Assembly: GCF_003700275.1 (NCBI RefSeq)
Contig: NZ_RBRE01000017.1
Location: 1 to 64,000 of the forward strand
Reading direction: 5' to 3'
DNA: 64,000 nt
Source: Pseudomonas cichorii
Lineage (GTDB): Bacteria; Pseudomonadota; Gammaproteobacteria; Pseudomonadales; Pseudomonadaceae
This document shows positions 28,171 to 38,402 of the stretch, piece by piece; position 1 is the first letter of the stretch; every line of letters begins with the position of its first letter. Both the position numbers and the translations under genes were made by a program. The notes beneath the pieces were generated by a model. The model was given only the letters and a program-made list of their open reading frames with translations, was not told the DNA's origin and searched no databases.

Positions 28171-29001
28171 ATGCTGCTGCGTTTTACCAAGATGCATGGG
28201 CTGGGTAATGACTTCATGGTCCTGGACCTGGTGAGTCAGCACGCACATATCTTGCCCAAGCACGCCAAACAATGGGGCGATCGACACACCGGCATCGGTT
28301 TCGACCAGTTGCTGATCGTCGAGGCGCCGAGCAATCCGGACGTGGATTTCCGTTATCGGATCTTCAACTCCGACGGTTCCGAAGTGGAGCAGTGCGGCAA
28401 CGGTGCCCGCTGCTTCGCCCGCTTCGTGCTGGACAAGCGCCTGACCGCCAAACGCCAGATCCGCGTCGAAACCAAGAGCGGCATCATCGAGCTGGATATC
28501 CGTAACGACGGGCAGATCAGCGTCGACATGGGGCCGCCACGCCTGGTCCCGCAAGAGATTCCGTTCACGGCCCCGGCCCAGGCGCTGAGCTATACCGTCG
28601 ATGTCGATGGACAGAACGTCGAGCTGGCCGCAGTTTCCATGGGTAACCCCCATGCGGTACTGCGAGTGGAAGACATCAACGGTGCACCGGTGCATGAACT
28701 GGGCCCGAAGATCGAACATCACCCGCGCTTCCCGGCCCGGGTCAACGTGGGCTTCCTTCACGTCATCGATCGCCAGCGCGCGCAACTGCGTGTCTGGGAG
28801 CGCGGCGCGGGTGAAACCCAGGCTTGCGGCACCGGCGCCTGCGCGGCGGCTGTCGCGGCCATCAGCCAGGGCTGGATGGATTCGCCGCTGCTGATCGATC
28901 TGCCCGGCGGGCGCCTGTCCATAGAATGGGCAGGTCCGGGGCATCCCGTGATGATGACCGGCCCGGCAGTACGGGTTTACGAAGGCCAAGTTCGTCTATG
29001 A
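28171..29001 (+). CDS. dapF: Diaminopimelate epimerase
   Basis: 276 residues. The two catalytic cysteines lie in [13 protein letters not shown] (near residue 73) and [16 protein letters not shown] (near residue 217), each with the GNG/GTG oxyanion motif. It interconverts LL- and meso-diaminopimelate, the direct precursor of both lysine and peptidoglycan. It starts four bases after lysA. Confidence 0.96.
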   Translation: MLLRFTKMHGLGNDFMVLDLVSQHAHILPKHAKQWGDRHTGIGFDQLLIVEAPSNPDVDFRYRIFNSDGSEVEQCGNGARCFARFVLDKRLTAKRQIRVETKSGIIELDIRNDGQISVDMGPPRLVPQEIPFTAPAQALSYTVDVDGQNVELAAVSMGNPHAVLRVEDINGAPVHELGPKIEHHPRFPARVNVGFLHVIDRQRAQLRVWERGAGETQACGTGACAAAVAAISQGWMDSPLLIDLPGGRLSIEWAGPGHPVMMTGPAVRVYEGQVRL

Positions 29002-29014
29002 GTGAGCAAATGCG

Positions 29015-29749
29015 ATGACCGATCAGCCTCCGGCTTCAACCGACAACACCAGCGTATCGACTGCCGATAGCGCAGTGCCAAACCTTGAAGCAGAGGCGGT
29101 CATCGCTTTCCTGCTCAAACAACCGGACTTCTTCGCCGAGCACGACGAGTTGCTGGTATCGATGCGCATCCCTCACCAGCGTGGCGATACCGTCTCGCTG
29201 GTCGAGCGTCAGCTCAAGCTGCTGCGCGAGCGCAATATCGAAATGCGCCATCGGCTCTCGCAGTTGATGGATGTAGCCCGCGACAATGATCGCCTGTTCG
29301 AGAAAACCCGACGCCTCAACCTTGCCATGATGGACGCCACCAGCCTGGATGAACTGATCATCGCGGTGGAAGACAGCCTGCGTCAGGAGTTCCAGGTGCC
29401 GTTTGTCAGCCTGGTCCTGTTCAGCGACAACCCCATGCCGGTAGGCCGCTGGGTCAGCAGTGCCGATGCACAGAAAGCCATCGGCGGCCTGATTGGCGAG
29501 AAGACCGTATGCGGCGCCTTGCGCGAACATGAACTGACCTTCCTGTTCGGCGCCGAGCAAAGCAAGGAAGTGGGCTCTACCGCCATCGTCACCCTGAACC
29601 ATCTGGGCCTGCATGGCGTACTCGCGATTGGCAGTCGCGATCCGCAGCATTACAAAAGCTCGGTCGGCACCCTGTTCCTCGGTTATATCGCTGACGTGCT
29701 GAGCCGCTTGCTGCCACGCTTCACCCATTCATTACGCTCGGTTCGCTGA
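29015..29749 (+). CDS. DUF484 family protein
   Basis: 244 residues. The N-terminal part has [20 protein letters not shown], the DUF484 signature, followed by a coiled coil ([18 protein letters not shown]) and a GAF-like domain. The family is conserved next to xerC in many gammaproteobacteria, but no function is established; it may sense a ligand and partner with XerC or HAD proteins. The ATG at 29015 lies 14 bases after the dapF stop. Confidence 0.88.
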   Translation: MTDQPPASTDNTSVSTADSAVPNLEAEAVIAFLLKQPDFFAEHDELLVSMRIPHQRGDTVSLVERQLKLLRERNIEMRHRLSQLMDVARDNDRLFEKTRRLNLAMMDATSLDELIIAVEDSLRQEFQVPFVSLVLFSDNPMPVGRWVSSADAQKAIGGLIGEKTVCGALREHELTFLFGAEQSKEVGSTAIVTLNHLGLHGVLAIGSRDPQHYKSSVGTLFLGYIADVLSRLLPRFTHSLRSVR

Positions 29750-29751
29750 CC

Positions 29752-30651
29752 ATGGAACAGCATCTGGACGCCTACTGCACTCACCTGCGCAGTGAGCGTC
29801 AGGTGTCGCCTCACACGCTGGATGCCTATCGACGCGACTTGAACACGGTCCTCGAATACAGCCGCAAGGCACAGATTTCAAGCTGGGTGGATCTGGACAT
29901 CCAGCATCTGCGCAGCTTCATTGCCCGTCAGCATCAGAAGGGCCAGTCCTCGCGCAGCCTGGCACGCATGCTCTCGGCGGTGCGTGGTTTCTATAAATAC
30001 CTGTGTCGCGAAGGCCTCTGCGAGCACGATCCTGCCAACGGTCTGGCGCCGCCCAAGGGCGAGCGACGGCTGCCCAAGACCCTCGACACCGACCGCACCG
30101 CGCAACTGCTCGATGGCGCCATCGAAGATGACTTCCTGGCCCATCGCGATCAGGCCATCCTCGAACTGCTCTACTCCTCGGGTCTACGCCTGTCGGAACT
30201 GACCAGCCTGAACCTCGATCAGCTGGATTTGCGCGACGGACTGGTTCAAGTGCTCGGCAAGGGCAGCAAGACCCGCGTACTGCCGGTGGGCAGTAAAGCC
30301 CGTCAGGCACTGGAAAGCTGGCTGCCCCTGCGCGCCCTGGCCAACCCGCCGGACGATGCGGTGTTCGTCAGCCAGCAAGGCCGGCGCCTGGGGCCTCGGG
30401 CGATCCAGAAGCGGGTCAAGATCGCCGGGGAACGCGAACTGGGGCAAAACCTGCACCCGCACATGCTGCGTCATTCATTCGCCAGCCATCTGCTGGAGTC
30501 TTCGCAGGACCTGCGCGCCGTGCAGGAACTGCTCGGCCATGCCGACATCAAGACCACACAGATCTATACCCACCTGGACTTTCAGCACCTGGCCAGCGTG
30601 TACGACAGCGCCCACCCTCGCGCCAGACGCAAAGGATCTGCCGATGATTAA
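29752..30651 (+). CDS. xerC: Tyrosine recombinase XerC (Sss)
   Basis: 299 residues. The N-terminal SAM-like core-binding domain is at residues 1–90. The catalytic residues are R in [13 protein letters not shown] in [14 protein letters not shown] in [13 protein letters not shown] in [10 protein letters not shown] and the tyrosine nucleophile in QIYTHL. With XerD it resolves chromosome dimers at dif. The ATG lies two bases after the DUF484 stop. Confidence 0.95.
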   Translation: MEQHLDAYCTHLRSERQVSPHTLDAYRRDLNTVLEYSRKAQISSWVDLDIQHLRSFIARQHQKGQSSRSLARMLSAVRGFYKYLCREGLCEHDPANGLAPPKGERRLPKTLDTDRTAQLLDGAIEDDFLAHRDQAILELLYSSGLRLSELTSLNLDQLDLRDGLVQVLGKGSKTRVLPVGSKARQALESWLPLRALANPPDDAVFVSQQGRRLGPRAIQKRVKIAGERELGQNLHPHMLRHSFASHLLESSQDLRAVQELLGHADIKTTQIYTHLDFQHLASVYDSAHPRARRKGSADD

Positions 30652-31333
30652 GCTCATTACCTTCGACCTCGATGACACCTTGTGGGACACGGCTCCAGCC
30701 ATCGTCAGCGCCGAAGCGGTGCTGCGCGACTGGCTGAGCGAACATGCTCCAAGGCTCGGGCCGATACCGGTCGAGCACCTGTGGGAGATTCGCGCACGGC
30801 TGATCGAAGCCGAACCGACCCTCAAACACCGCATCAGCGCCCTGAGACGCCGGGTGCTGTTTCATGCGCTGCAAGATGCGGGGTATGAGGATTCGCAGGC
30901 ACAGGAACTGGCCGACCAGAGCTTTGAGGTGTTCCTGCACGCCCGTCATCAGGTGCAGATATTCCCGGAGGTGCAGCCGACCCTGGAAATCCTCGCCAAG
31001 ACGTTCACTCTGGGCGTCATAACCAACGGCAATGCCGATGTACGCCGCCTGGGGCTGGCGGACTATTTCGCTTTCGCGCTGTGCGCCGAAGACCTGGGCA
31101 TCGGCAAACCCGATCCGGCCCCGTTCCTGGAAGCGCTCAAGCGCGGCAACTGCGACGCCAGCAACGCCATCCACATCGGCGACCACCCCTGTGACGACAT
31201 CGAAGGCGCCCAACGCGCCGGCATGCGGGCCATCTGGTACAACCCGCTAGGCAAGGCCTGGGAATCCGACACCCTGCCGGATGCCGAGATCAGCAGCCTG
31301 AGCCAGCTACCTGAAATCCTGAAGCGCCTGTAG
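30644..31333 (+). CDS. HAD-superfamily hydrolase (YigB-like)
   Basis: 229 residues from the ATG at 30644, which overlaps the xerC stop by eight bases. HAD motif I is [10 protein letters not shown] (nucleophile D), motif [11 protein letters not shown], motif III K in GIGKPDP and motif [13 protein letters not shown]. The helical cap between residues 15 and 90 places it in subfamily IA, like the flavin mononucleotide phosphatase YigB that sits beside xerC in Escherichia coli. The substrate is not proven. Confidence 0.88.
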   Translation: MIKLITFDLDDTLWDTAPAIVSAEAVLRDWLSEHAPRLGPIPVEHLWEIRARLIEAEPTLKHRISALRRRVLFHALQDAGYEDSQAQELADQSFEVFLHARHQVQIFPEVQPTLEILAKTFTLGVITNGNADVRRLGLADYFAFALCAEDLGIGKPDPAPFLEALKRGNCDASNAIHIGDHPCDDIEGAQRAGMRAIWYNPLGKAWESDTLPDAEISSLSQLPEILKRL

Positions 31334-31373
31334 GAGCCTCCCACAAGCTCAACACAGCAAAAACCATCACCCA

Positions 31374-31406
31374 AGAAAAAGCCCGCAGCGACAGCGGGCT
31401 TTTTCT
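31374..31406. terminator. Bidirectional terminator between HAD gene and sutA
   Basis: GCCCGC at 31381–31386 and GCGGGC at 31394–31399 form the stem, with AGAAAAA before and TTTTTCT after it, so it can terminate both convergent units. Confidence 0.85.
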
Positions 31407-31424
31407 CATACGGCCATTGCCCCC

Positions 31425-31757
31425 TTAGATAGGGCGGCTACCGTATTTGTTATCCGGCTTCTTGGGCGGATCGGCGACCACATTGGCCTCCACTTCCTGC
31501 ACCTTGCCACCACGCGCGAGGAATTCTTCCATCGCACGGGCCAGAGCATCGCGCTCTTTGTTCTTGGCTTCTACGCTGGGCAGCTCATCGACCGAAACAG
31601 CAGCCTTGGACTTGCCCTTGGCAGGTGTAGCCGAGACTTCGGCACCTTCGTCAGAGTCGGCAGCGTCATCTTCCGGAGCAGCAGCAAGCTCCTCGCCGTC
31701 TTCCTCACCTTCCAGATCGTCTACCAGATCGTCGTTATCGTTGTCGTCGTCGCTCAT
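31425..31757 (-). CDS. sutA: RNA polymerase-binding regulator SutA
   Basis: 110 residues. The N-terminal half is a highly acidic disordered region (MSDDDNDNDDLVDDLEGEED), then a short conserved helix VEAKNKERDALARAMEEFL and the tail PPKKPDNKYGSRPI. These are the parts of SutA, which in Pseudomonas aeruginosa binds RNA polymerase and stimulates transcription during slow growth. The start has a GAGGTAG site. It is monocistronic. Confidence 0.92.
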   Translation of the reverse strand: MSDDDNDNDDLVDDLEGEEDGEELAAAPEDDAADSDEGAEVSATPAKGKSKAAVSVDELPSVEAKNKERDALARAMEEFLARGGKVQEVEANVVADPPKKPDNKYGSRPI

Positions 31758-31857
31758 GTTCTACCTCATGACTTGCGAAAGCAGATTAGTTATAGCCCAG
31801 CAGCCCCAAAAATCGAAGGCTGTCGGAAAAAATTCAACAACCGCTGAAACCCAGCGG

Positions 31858-32283
31858 TCATGTCCATTCACCCTGAAGGGTTGCCAGGACATTGCGAGCA
31901 CCGCCAGCATCTCGATGCTCACCCAAATAAACACCTTGCCAGGTGCCTAACGCCAATCGCCCCGCCGTAACCGGTAAAACCAACTGGCAGCCCAGCAGAC
32001 TGGCCTTGAAATGCGCCGGCAGATCGTCAGGACCTTCGTCGTCATGCTCATATCCGTTGGCACCCTCTGGCACCAGGCGACTGAAGAAACGCTCGAAATC
32101 GCGACGCACAGCCGGGTCGGCATTCTCGTTGACGGTCAACGAAGCCGAGGTATGTTGCAACCACAAATGCAGCAATCCGACTCGACAATCACGCAGCTCG
32201 GGCAAGCCAGCCAGGATCTCGTCCGTTACCAGATGAAACCCGCGTGGCCTTGCCCGGAGGGTAATTCTGGATTGATGCCACAT
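31858..32283 (-). CDS. YjbQ family protein (secondary thiamine-phosphate synthase family)
   Basis: 141 residues from the ATG at 32283, [20 protein letters not shown]. The family motifs [20 protein letters not shown] and [13 protein letters not shown] are intact. Family members are small trimeric beta proteins reported to have weak thiamine-phosphate synthase activity; the physiological role is uncertain. A longer frame to 32466 runs through the promoter and is ignored. The convergent ORF at 32011–32409 is a shadow. Confidence 0.88.
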   Translation of the reverse strand: MWHQSRITLRARPRGFHLVTDEILAGLPELRDCRVGLLHLWLQHTSASLTVNENADPAVRRDFERFFSRLVPEGANGYEHDDEGPDDLPAHFKASLLGCQLVLPVTAGRLALGTWQGVYLGEHRDAGGARNVLATLQGEWT

Positions 32284-32477
32284 ACCGTTCTCCGCACGTT
32301 CGGCGCGCATTCTAACTCGACTGAGAAAAAAGCAAAGCGCGCAATAAACAAGCTGCACTACCCGTTGATGATCATCCCCGCGACAACATTGCGACCACTG
32401 CATCGATAAGCCGCAATCATTGGCAACGGCACTGACAATGGAAGCTGGAATGTTCAGATGGTTCACAAAATCCGGAT

Positions 32478-32509
32478 AAAAAAAATGCCCGGAGACCGGG
32501 CATTTCTTT
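32478..32509 (-). terminator. Terminator of glnK-amtB
   Basis: AAATGCCCGG at 32483–32492 pairs with CCGGGCATTT at 32496–32505 around AGA. Read on the minus strand, eight T follow, just past the amtB stop. Confidence 0.85.
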
Positions 32510-32525
32510 CTGCAGCGACGGCTGA

Positions 32526-33863
32526 TTACAAGTTGTAGCCACGCTCGTTGTGTTGCGCAAGGTCCAGACCCACAGACTCTTCTTCCTCGGTGACGCGCAG
32601 GCCCATTACGGCATCCAGCACCTTGAGGATGATGAAGGTCACGATGGCGGTGTAGACCACGGTGAAGGCAACGCCCTTGAACTGAATCCAGACTTGCGTA
32701 CCGATGTCGGTCACAGTGCCGAAGCCGCCCAGCGCAGGTGCAGCGAACACACCGGTAAGAAGTGCACCGACGATACCGCCGACACCGTGAACACCGAAGG
32801 CGTCCAGGGAGTCATCATAGCCCAGCTTGCGTTTCAGGCTGGTAGCGCAGAAGAAGCAGATCACGCCAGACGCCAGACCAATGATCAGCGCGCCCATCGG
32901 GCCTACGGTGCCAGCAGCAGGAGTGACGGCAACCAGACCGGCAACCACACCCGAAGCGATGCCCAGAGCGCTTGGCTTGCCGTGCGTCAGCCACTCGGCA
33001 AACATCCAGCCCAGTGCAGCGGCAGCGGTGGCGATCTGGGTGACCAGCATGGCCATACCGGCAGTGCCGTTTGCAGCAGCAGCGGAGCCGGCGTTGAAGC
33101 CGAACCAGCCGATCCACAGCATCGCCGCGCCGATCAGGGTGTAACCCAGGTTGTGCGGGGCCATTGGGGTAGTCGGGAAGCCTTTACGCTTGCCCAGTAC
33201 CAGACAGGCAACCAGACCAGCGATACCGGCGTTGATGTGAACAACGGTGCCGCCTGCGAAGTCCAGAACGCCCCAGTCCCACATCAGGCCACCGACGCCG
33301 CCCCAGACCATGTGCGCGATTGGCGCGTAGACCAGGGTGAACCAGACGCCCATGAAGATCAGCATCGCGGAGAACTTCATGCGTTCTGCGAAAGCACCGA
33401 CGATCAGGGCTGGAGTGATGATGGCGAAGGTCATCTGGAAGGTGACGAACACCGCTTCAGGGAACAACGCCGCAGAACCGGTGATGCTCGAAGGCGTGAT
33501 GCCGGCCAGGAACGCCTTGCCCATGCCGCCGAAGAAGGAATTGAAGTTGACGACGCCAGCTTCCATACCTGTGGTATCGAACGCAATGCTGTAGCCGTAG
33601 ACAACCCACAGAATGCTGATCAGACCCGTGATGGCGAAACATTGCATCATCACGGAAAGAATATTCTTGGAGCGGACCATGCCGCCGTAGAACAAGGCAA
33701 GACCTGGAATGGTCATGAACAGCACCAGCGCGGTGGCTGTCAGCATCCAGGCGGTATCGCCGGAATTGAGAACAGGGGCTGCAACTTCCTCTGCCGCCAT
33801 GGCAAGGCCAGGGGTTACGAGGGACAACAGGGCTCCTAGCCCTGCGAATTGACGCAGAGTCAT
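32526..33863 (-). CDS. amtB: Ammonium transporter AmtB
   Basis: 445 residues from the ATG at 33863, preceded by GGAGAAAA. A cleavable signal peptide ([12 protein letters not shown]) precedes eleven transmembrane helices. Pore residues of the family are visible in [32 protein letters not shown] (pore histidine) and [14 protein letters not shown] (second pore histidine). It imports ammonium and is gated by GlnK, whose gene lies directly upstream. Confidence 0.95.
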   Translation of the reverse strand: MTLRQFAGLGALLSLVTPGLAMAAEEVAAPVLNSGDTAWMLTATALVLFMTIPGLALFYGGMVRSKNILSVMMQCFAITGLISILWVVYGYSIAFDTTGMEAGVVNFNSFFGGMGKAFLAGITPSSITGSAALFPEAVFVTFQMTFAIITPALIVGAFAERMKFSAMLIFMGVWFTLVYAPIAHMVWGGVGGLMWDWGVLDFAGGTVVHINAGIAGLVACLVLGKRKGFPTTPMAPHNLGYTLIGAAMLWIGWFGFNAGSAAAANGTAGMAMLVTQIATAAAALGWMFAEWLTHGKPSALGIASGVVAGLVAVTPAAGTVGPMGALIIGLASGVICFFCATSLKRKLGYDDSLDAFGVHGVGGIVGALLTGVFAAPALGGFGTVTDIGTQVWIQFKGVAFTVVYTAIVTFIILKVLDAVMGLRVTEEEESVGLDLAQHNERGYNL

Positions 33864-33897
33864 ATTGTTTTCTCCTGGGGCGTGGGGGTTTGGCGGC

Positions 33898-34657
<760 letters not shown>

Positions 34658-34921
34658 ATGCTCGCGCCCAAAGCTTTCCTCGACGCCCTGAGCGGCCACG
34701 CCTCCCGCATGTTCAATGGCGAAACGCCGCTGCCACGCAACGAATTTGAAACCCAGTTCAAGGCACTGCTGCAAAGCGGCTTCAGCAAACTGGATCTGGT
34801 CAGCCGCGAAGAGTTCGACAGCCAGATGGCCGTCCTCGCCCGCACCCGCGCGCGCCTTGAGGCACTGGAGGCCAAGGTGGCGGAGATGGAAGAGAGGCTG
34901 GGAGCGGCTGCGCGGGAGTAA
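34658..34921 (+). CDS. ubiK: Ubiquinone biosynthesis accessory factor UbiK
   Basis: 87 residues with the BMFP/YqiC signature: NEFETQFKALLQSGFSKLDLV then a C-terminal coiled coil (LARTRARLEALEAKVAEMEERL). UbiK forms trimers and helps the UbiJ-containing soluble ubiquinone complex; it was earlier described as a membrane-fusogenic protein. It is monocistronic and lies between glnK and comM as in other Pseudomonas, apart from the inserted patch that follows. Confidence 0.9.
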   Translation: MLAPKAFLDALSGHASRMFNGETPLPRNEFETQFKALLQSGFSKLDLVSREEFDSQMAVLARTRARLEALEAKVAEMEERLGAAARE

Positions 34922-35018
34922 TCGGGCACCACGTAACAGAAACCACGAGAAATACCTTCCCGCCTGGCAGTGACAACCAGTCGGGAAATGCCAGCCAGCG
35001 CAATGCTAGTGCTGGCCG

Positions 35019-35561
35019 TTACCCCCCAAACCCCACAACCTGAATGATGACCGCCCACCCGCCAAGCAAAACCCAGAAAATCGCAAAGATCCAGGGCGTT
35101 CGCATGGAGAACAGCAGCGCCTTGCGATAGCCCTTGTGCGTTGACTCATGCTCATTGAACAGCGGCGACTCGTCATACGCGATGCCCATGATCGGCTCGC
35201 TGCGCAGCAGCTCGCTTTGCTTGTAATGCCAATGGTCGATGATGTCGTAGGCAGCGCGAATACCCGGCCAGGCATTCAAGGAACTCAACGCCCCCAGCAG
35301 CGCCAGAAACGGCGGGACAAACAGCGTGAACAGCTTGCCCCAGTCCGGATTGAGATTGGCCATGCTAGAAGCGAAAGCAATCACCAGAAAGGACTGCGCG
35401 GCTAGATAGGCATCCGTCCGATTGGCCAGAATGGTTGTTTCGTACTGAATTTCCTTGCGGTAGAAATCCAGACGATCCTTGGGCGATCCAAACATCTTGG
35501 CATCATGCTCGCTGGCGCTGGTGCCCGTATCAATGCTCTGAGAAGTCAAAATTCGTGACAA
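35019..35561 (-). CDS. Unrecognised three-helix membrane protein
   Basis: About 180 residues. I prefer the TTG at 35561, which has GGAGGT six bases upstream; GTG at 35594 is an alternative. A charged cytoplasmic N-terminus (SPKDRLDFYRKEIQYET) precedes three hydrophobic helices at about residues 40–58, 66–90 and 150–175, separated by a polar region (IIDHWHYKQSELLRSEP). I do not recognise a characterised family; the arrangement resembles small membrane effectors such as SLATT-type proteins, but that is a guess. It lies between ubiK and the HipB-like gene, in the non-conserved part of this locus. Confidence 0.62.
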   Translation of the reverse strand: MSRILTSQSIDTGTSASEHDAKMFGSPKDRLDFYRKEIQYETTILANRTDAYLAAQSFLVIAFASSMANLNPDWGKLFTLFVPPFLALLGALSSLNAWPGIRAAYDIIDHWHYKQSELLRSEPIMGIAYDESPLFNEHESTHKGYRKALLFSMRTPWIFAIFWVLLGGWAVIIQVVGFGG

Positions 35562-36048
35562 GGTCCACCTCCATCCGGTCCAGGCTATTCGCACTCATGG
35601 CCCTGACCTTGCGGTATTCAGGAGATGATGGCGGCCCCCCATGCGTTATTCGCAAGTGAGCCTTGTGCGGCACTCCATGCACAGATAACTGCGCCATGCA
35701 CCTAAAGGGACCCATATCGAGGGGCGGTGTTCCAAGGGCTTTGAAAACGATAGATGAAACACCAGCCGGATTGAGCTGAAGCTGGGGAGCCAACCGGAAG
35801 GGCAGCTCTGACAGAGGGTGCTTTAGAGATGAGCGAAATCATGACATCGCATAAAAATAAAAATGTTCATATATGGCAATTTATGCATAAATATTGCTTT
35901 TAATTGATCACATATGAACACTTTACATTTATGATTTCATTTCAAAGCGTGCAGAACTGAAAATATCTATATATGAGCAAAATAGACCTTTTTTCCTCTA
36001 TAAATAGTCATATATAGGCGCTATTGGAAGATTTCTGGAGGCCCAGCC
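35562..36048. other. Gene-free AT-rich region upstream of the HipB-like gene
   Basis: About 490 bases without a credible gene. From about 35840 it is markedly AT-rich compared with the rest of the window, and it holds the operator-like boxes at 35867–36017. A minus-strand frame at 35530–35793 overlaps it but has no ribosome-binding site or family features. Confidence 0.6.
35867..36017. promoter_or_regulatory. Array of CATATATG-type operator boxes
   Basis: Four related boxes: TCATATATGG at 35867–35876, TCACATATGA at 35908–35917, CTATATATGA at 35967–35976 and TCATATATAG at 36008–36017. The last two form an exact 10-base inverted repeat, ending 31 bases before the repressor ATG. This is the usual layout for toxin–antitoxin autoregulation by a HipB-type protein. 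Confidence 0.6.
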
Positions 36049-36345
36049 ATGTCGTTCATGCACCTGCTCTATTCGCCCGCCGAGGTGGCCCGGGAGGTCG
36101 GCGAAAACGCGAAAACCCTTCGGCTCTCAAAAAACCTCTCACGAAAGACCCTCGCTGAAAAATCGGGCGTTTCGGAGTCGACGATCAGACGATTCGAAAT
36201 GACCGGGGTGGTGACCCTTGAGGCGCTGATCCTGATGGCCACTGCGCTTGATGAACTGGCTTCGGTAACCAGGCTCTTCAAACCTGAACATCCGAATACC
36301 TACGAAGAATTGAAGAATGCCAAGCGCAAGCGAGGGATGAAGTGA
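36049..36345 (+). CDS. HipB-like XRE family transcriptional regulator
   Basis: 98 residues with a perfect GGAGG site. The helix-turn-helix is at about residues 24–78: LSRKTLAEKSGVSESTIRRF followed by LEALILMATALDEL, typical of Cro/CI/HipB proteins. The C-terminus is basic. Its TGA overlaps the ATG of the following HipA-like fragment, the usual coupling of a hipB-hipA or hipB-hipS pair. It probably binds the CATATATG boxes just upstream. Confidence 0.85.
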   Translation: MSFMHLLYSPAEVAREVGENAKTLRLSKNLSRKTLAEKSGVSESTIRRFEMTGVVTLEALILMATALDELASVTRLFKPEHPNTYEELKNAKRKRGMK

Positions 36346-36518
36346 TGACCAAAAGGTTCAAGCACATAGAAGCCCTCACAGTGCTGAAAGAAGGCGTCAA
36401 GGTCGGAGATCTCTACAGAGCCGAAGGGAAAGGCATTTACTTCACATACGACCCGGGCTGGATCGCGACAGGATTCAATCTTTCACCGATTACCAATATT
36501 TCAGGTAATGACGAATAG
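36345..36518 (+). CDS. HipA N-terminal domain fragment (HipS-like), kinase missing
   Basis: 57 residues: ALTVLKEGVKVGDLYRAEGK then GIYFTYDPGWIATGFNLSP, matching the first subdomain of HipA toxins (the pattern L-x-V-x-x-x-G-x-x-V-G-x-L and F-x-Y-x-P-x-W). It ends in ITNISGNDE and a TAG. The kinase part of HipA (about 440 residues) is absent. It is either the remnant of a deleted hipBA, or a small HipS-like component of a hipBST system whose kinase gene was lost; known HipS proteins are somewhat longer. It is coupled to the HipB-like gene by a TGATG overlap. Confidence 0.7.
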   Translation: MTKRFKHIEALTVLKEGVKVGDLYRAEGKGIYFTYDPGWIATGFNLSPITNISGNDE

Positions 36519-36751
36519 TACCGCTCAGAAAAGCAGGAATCGGAAGGGCGCGATGCCACTCTCAATTTCGGACTGGGTTCTCCATTCGGCATGAGACAGA
36601 TCCAAAAGCAGAAAGTATTTTTTCTATTTCCTGCGGTTTTACAAAAAGCACTTTCAGAAACATACCGAAGAACTTCCACCCCGGCCTCCCGCCGCACACT
36701 GACTATCCTTGAAAACGCCGCAGGAAGCGGCTGCCGTTTTCAAGGAAGATC
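36519..36751. other. Gap between the HipA fragment and comM, with a comM-like segment
   Basis: No gene is seen. Bases 36524–36583 resemble part of the comM coding sequence at 36873–36931 (about 46 of 60 aligned positions by hand, with a run matching CTCAATT-CGGACTGG). The rest holds the comM promoter. The minus-strand frame at 36437–36697 is not credible. Confidence 0.5.
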
Positions 36752-38245
36752 ATGTCTCTCGCCATCGTCCACAGCCGCGCCCAGGTTGGCGTGGAAGCAC
36801 CCGCCGTTACGGTCGAAGCTCATCTGGCCAACGGCCTGCCCACCCTGACACTGGTGGGGTTGCCGGAAGGTGCGGTCAAGGAAAGCAAGGATCGGGTGCG
36901 CAGTGCCATTCTCAATTCCGGACTGGATTTTCCGGCGCGGCGGATCACGCTTAACCTCGCTCCGGCGGATTTGCCCAAGGATGGTGGCCGGTTCGATCTG
37001 GCAATTGCGCTGGGATTACTGGGAGCCAGTGGGCAATTGCCGTTGATTGCATTGCAGGATGTTGAATGCCTCGGCGAACTGGCGTTGTCGGGGGCGATTC
37101 GGCCGATTCAGGGCGTGTTGCCTGCGGCATTGGCCGCCCGGGAAGCGGAACGCACCTTGATCGTACCGGCAGCCAATGCCGAGGAAGCGTGCCTGGCTTC
37201 AGGCTTGCGGGTAATTGCCGTGAATCATCTGCTGGAGCTGGTCGCGCACTTCAACGGGCGCACGCCCATCAAGCCGTATCAGTCCAGCGGGCTTTTGCAT
37301 CAGCCCAAGCCTTATCCGGACTTGAGCGAAGTCCAGGGCCAGACTGCCGCCAAGCGCGCGTTGGTGGTTGCCGCGGCCGGGGCGCACAACCTGCTTTTCA
37401 GCGGGCCGCCCGGCACTGGCAAGACGTTGCTCGCCAGTCGCCTGCCAGGCCTGTTACCGCCGCTGGATGAGTATGAAGCGCTGGAAGTTGCGGCGATTCA
37501 ATCGGTGGCCAGCCAGGTGCCGCTGAGCAGTTGGCCGCAGCGACCTTTTCGTCAACCTCACCATTCTGCATCCGGGCCGGCGCTGGTCGGAGGGGGTAGT
37601 CGTCCTCAGCCCGGGGAAATCACATTGGCCCATCACGGAATTCTGTTCCTTGATGAGTTACCCGAGTTCGACCGCCGTGTTCTGGAGGTTTTGCGGGAGC
37701 CGCTGGAATCCGGCCATATCGTGATTTCCCGGGCACGGGATCGGGTACGCTTTCCAGCGCGCTTCCAACTGGTCGCGGCCATGAACCCTTGTCCGTGCGG
37801 CTATATGGGCGAGCCCACAGGCCGCTGTCGGTGCTCGACCGAACAAGTCCAGCGCTACCGCAACAAGCTTTCCGGGCCATTACTGGACCGTATCGACCTG
37901 CACCTGACCGTCGCCCGCGAAGCCACTGCCCTCAACCCGGCACCACAAACCGGCGATGACACCGCCAGCGCCGCCGCTCTGGTCGCCAAGGCCCGCGACC
38001 GCCAACAAAAACGCCAGGGCTGCGCCAATGCCTTTCTCGACCTGCCGGGTTTGCGCGAGCATTGTGGGTTGTCTACGGCGGATGAAACCTGGCTGGAGAC
38101 TGCCTGTGAGCGTTTGACCTTGTCGCTGCGGGCAGCACATCGGTTGTTGAAAGTGGCCAGGACGCTGGCGGATCTGGAGCAGGAAGATGCGATTGATCGC
38201 CGGCATCTGGCCGAGGCATTGCAGTATCGGCCTTCGGGGAGTTGA
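36752..38245 (+). CDS. comM: YifB/ComM family Mg-chelatase-like AAA+ ATPase
   Basis: 497 residues from the ATG at 36752, preceded by AAGGAA. A Lon-protease-like N-terminal domain carries VEAHLANGLPTLTLVGLPEG; Walker A is GPPGTGKTLLASRLPG and Walker B LFLDELPEFDR; a zinc-finger-like insert CPCGYMGEPTGRCRC and the C-terminal Mg-chelatase lid follow. ComM is a hexameric helicase that promotes branch migration during natural transformation. comM is a known island insertion site in Acinetobacter, but this copy is intact. Confidence 0.94.
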   Translation: MSLAIVHSRAQVGVEAPAVTVEAHLANGLPTLTLVGLPEGAVKESKDRVRSAILNSGLDFPARRITLNLAPADLPKDGGRFDLAIALGLLGASGQLPLIALQDVECLGELALSGAIRPIQGVLPAALAAREAERTLIVPAANAEEACLASGLRVIAVNHLLELVAHFNGRTPIKPYQSSGLLHQPKPYPDLSEVQGQTAAKRALVVAAAGAHNLLFSGPPGTGKTLLASRLPGLLPPLDEYEALEVAAIQSVASQVPLSSWPQRPFRQPHHSASGPALVGGGSRPQPGEITLAHHGILFLDELPEFDRRVLEVLREPLESGHIVISRARDRVRFPARFQLVAAMNPCPCGYMGEPTGRCRCSTEQVQRYRNKLSGPLLDRIDLHLTVAREATALNPAPQTGDDTASAAALVAKARDRQQKRQGCANAFLDLPGLREHCGLSTADETWLETACERLTLSLRAAHRLLKVARTLADLEQEDAIDRRHLAEALQYRPSGS

Positions 38246-38249
38246 GGTT

Positions 38250-38297
38250 TGTGGGAGACCTTGGGGCCATCTTTTCGCGAATAAACTCGTTCCCACA
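38250..38297. repeat. REP-like palindrome (first copy after comM)
   Basis: TGTGGGA at 38250–38256 pairs with TCCCACA at 38291–38297 around TTTTCGCGAATAAACTCG. It belongs to the same family as the repeats at 20.7, 53.5 and 62.3 kb. Confidence 0.65.
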
Positions 38298-38311
38298 GAT
38301 TGAAACTCATC

Positions 38312-38402
38312 TCGTGGGAGCGGATTTATCCGCGAAGACGGCATTCAAGGCGACACGTTTCCTGTAGATACCCTGGCCCTTCGTGAATGAATTCACTCCT
38401 AC
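38312..38402. repeat. REP-like palindrome (second copy after comM)
   Basis: CGTGGGAGCGGATTTATCCGCGAAG at the left and CCTTCGTGAATGAATTCACTCCTACC at the right form an imperfect inverted pair around 40 unrelated bases. It lies between comM and the convergent GGDEF/EAL gene, next to the first copy. Confidence 0.65.

Noticed and set aside
32550..33839. 429-residue plus-strand frame
   Set aside because: Antisense of amtB; His/Gln-rich shadow.
35530..35793. 87-residue minus-strand frame overlapping the membrane protein start
   Set aside because: No ribosome-binding site, no hydrophobic or family pattern; probably chance in the accessory gap.
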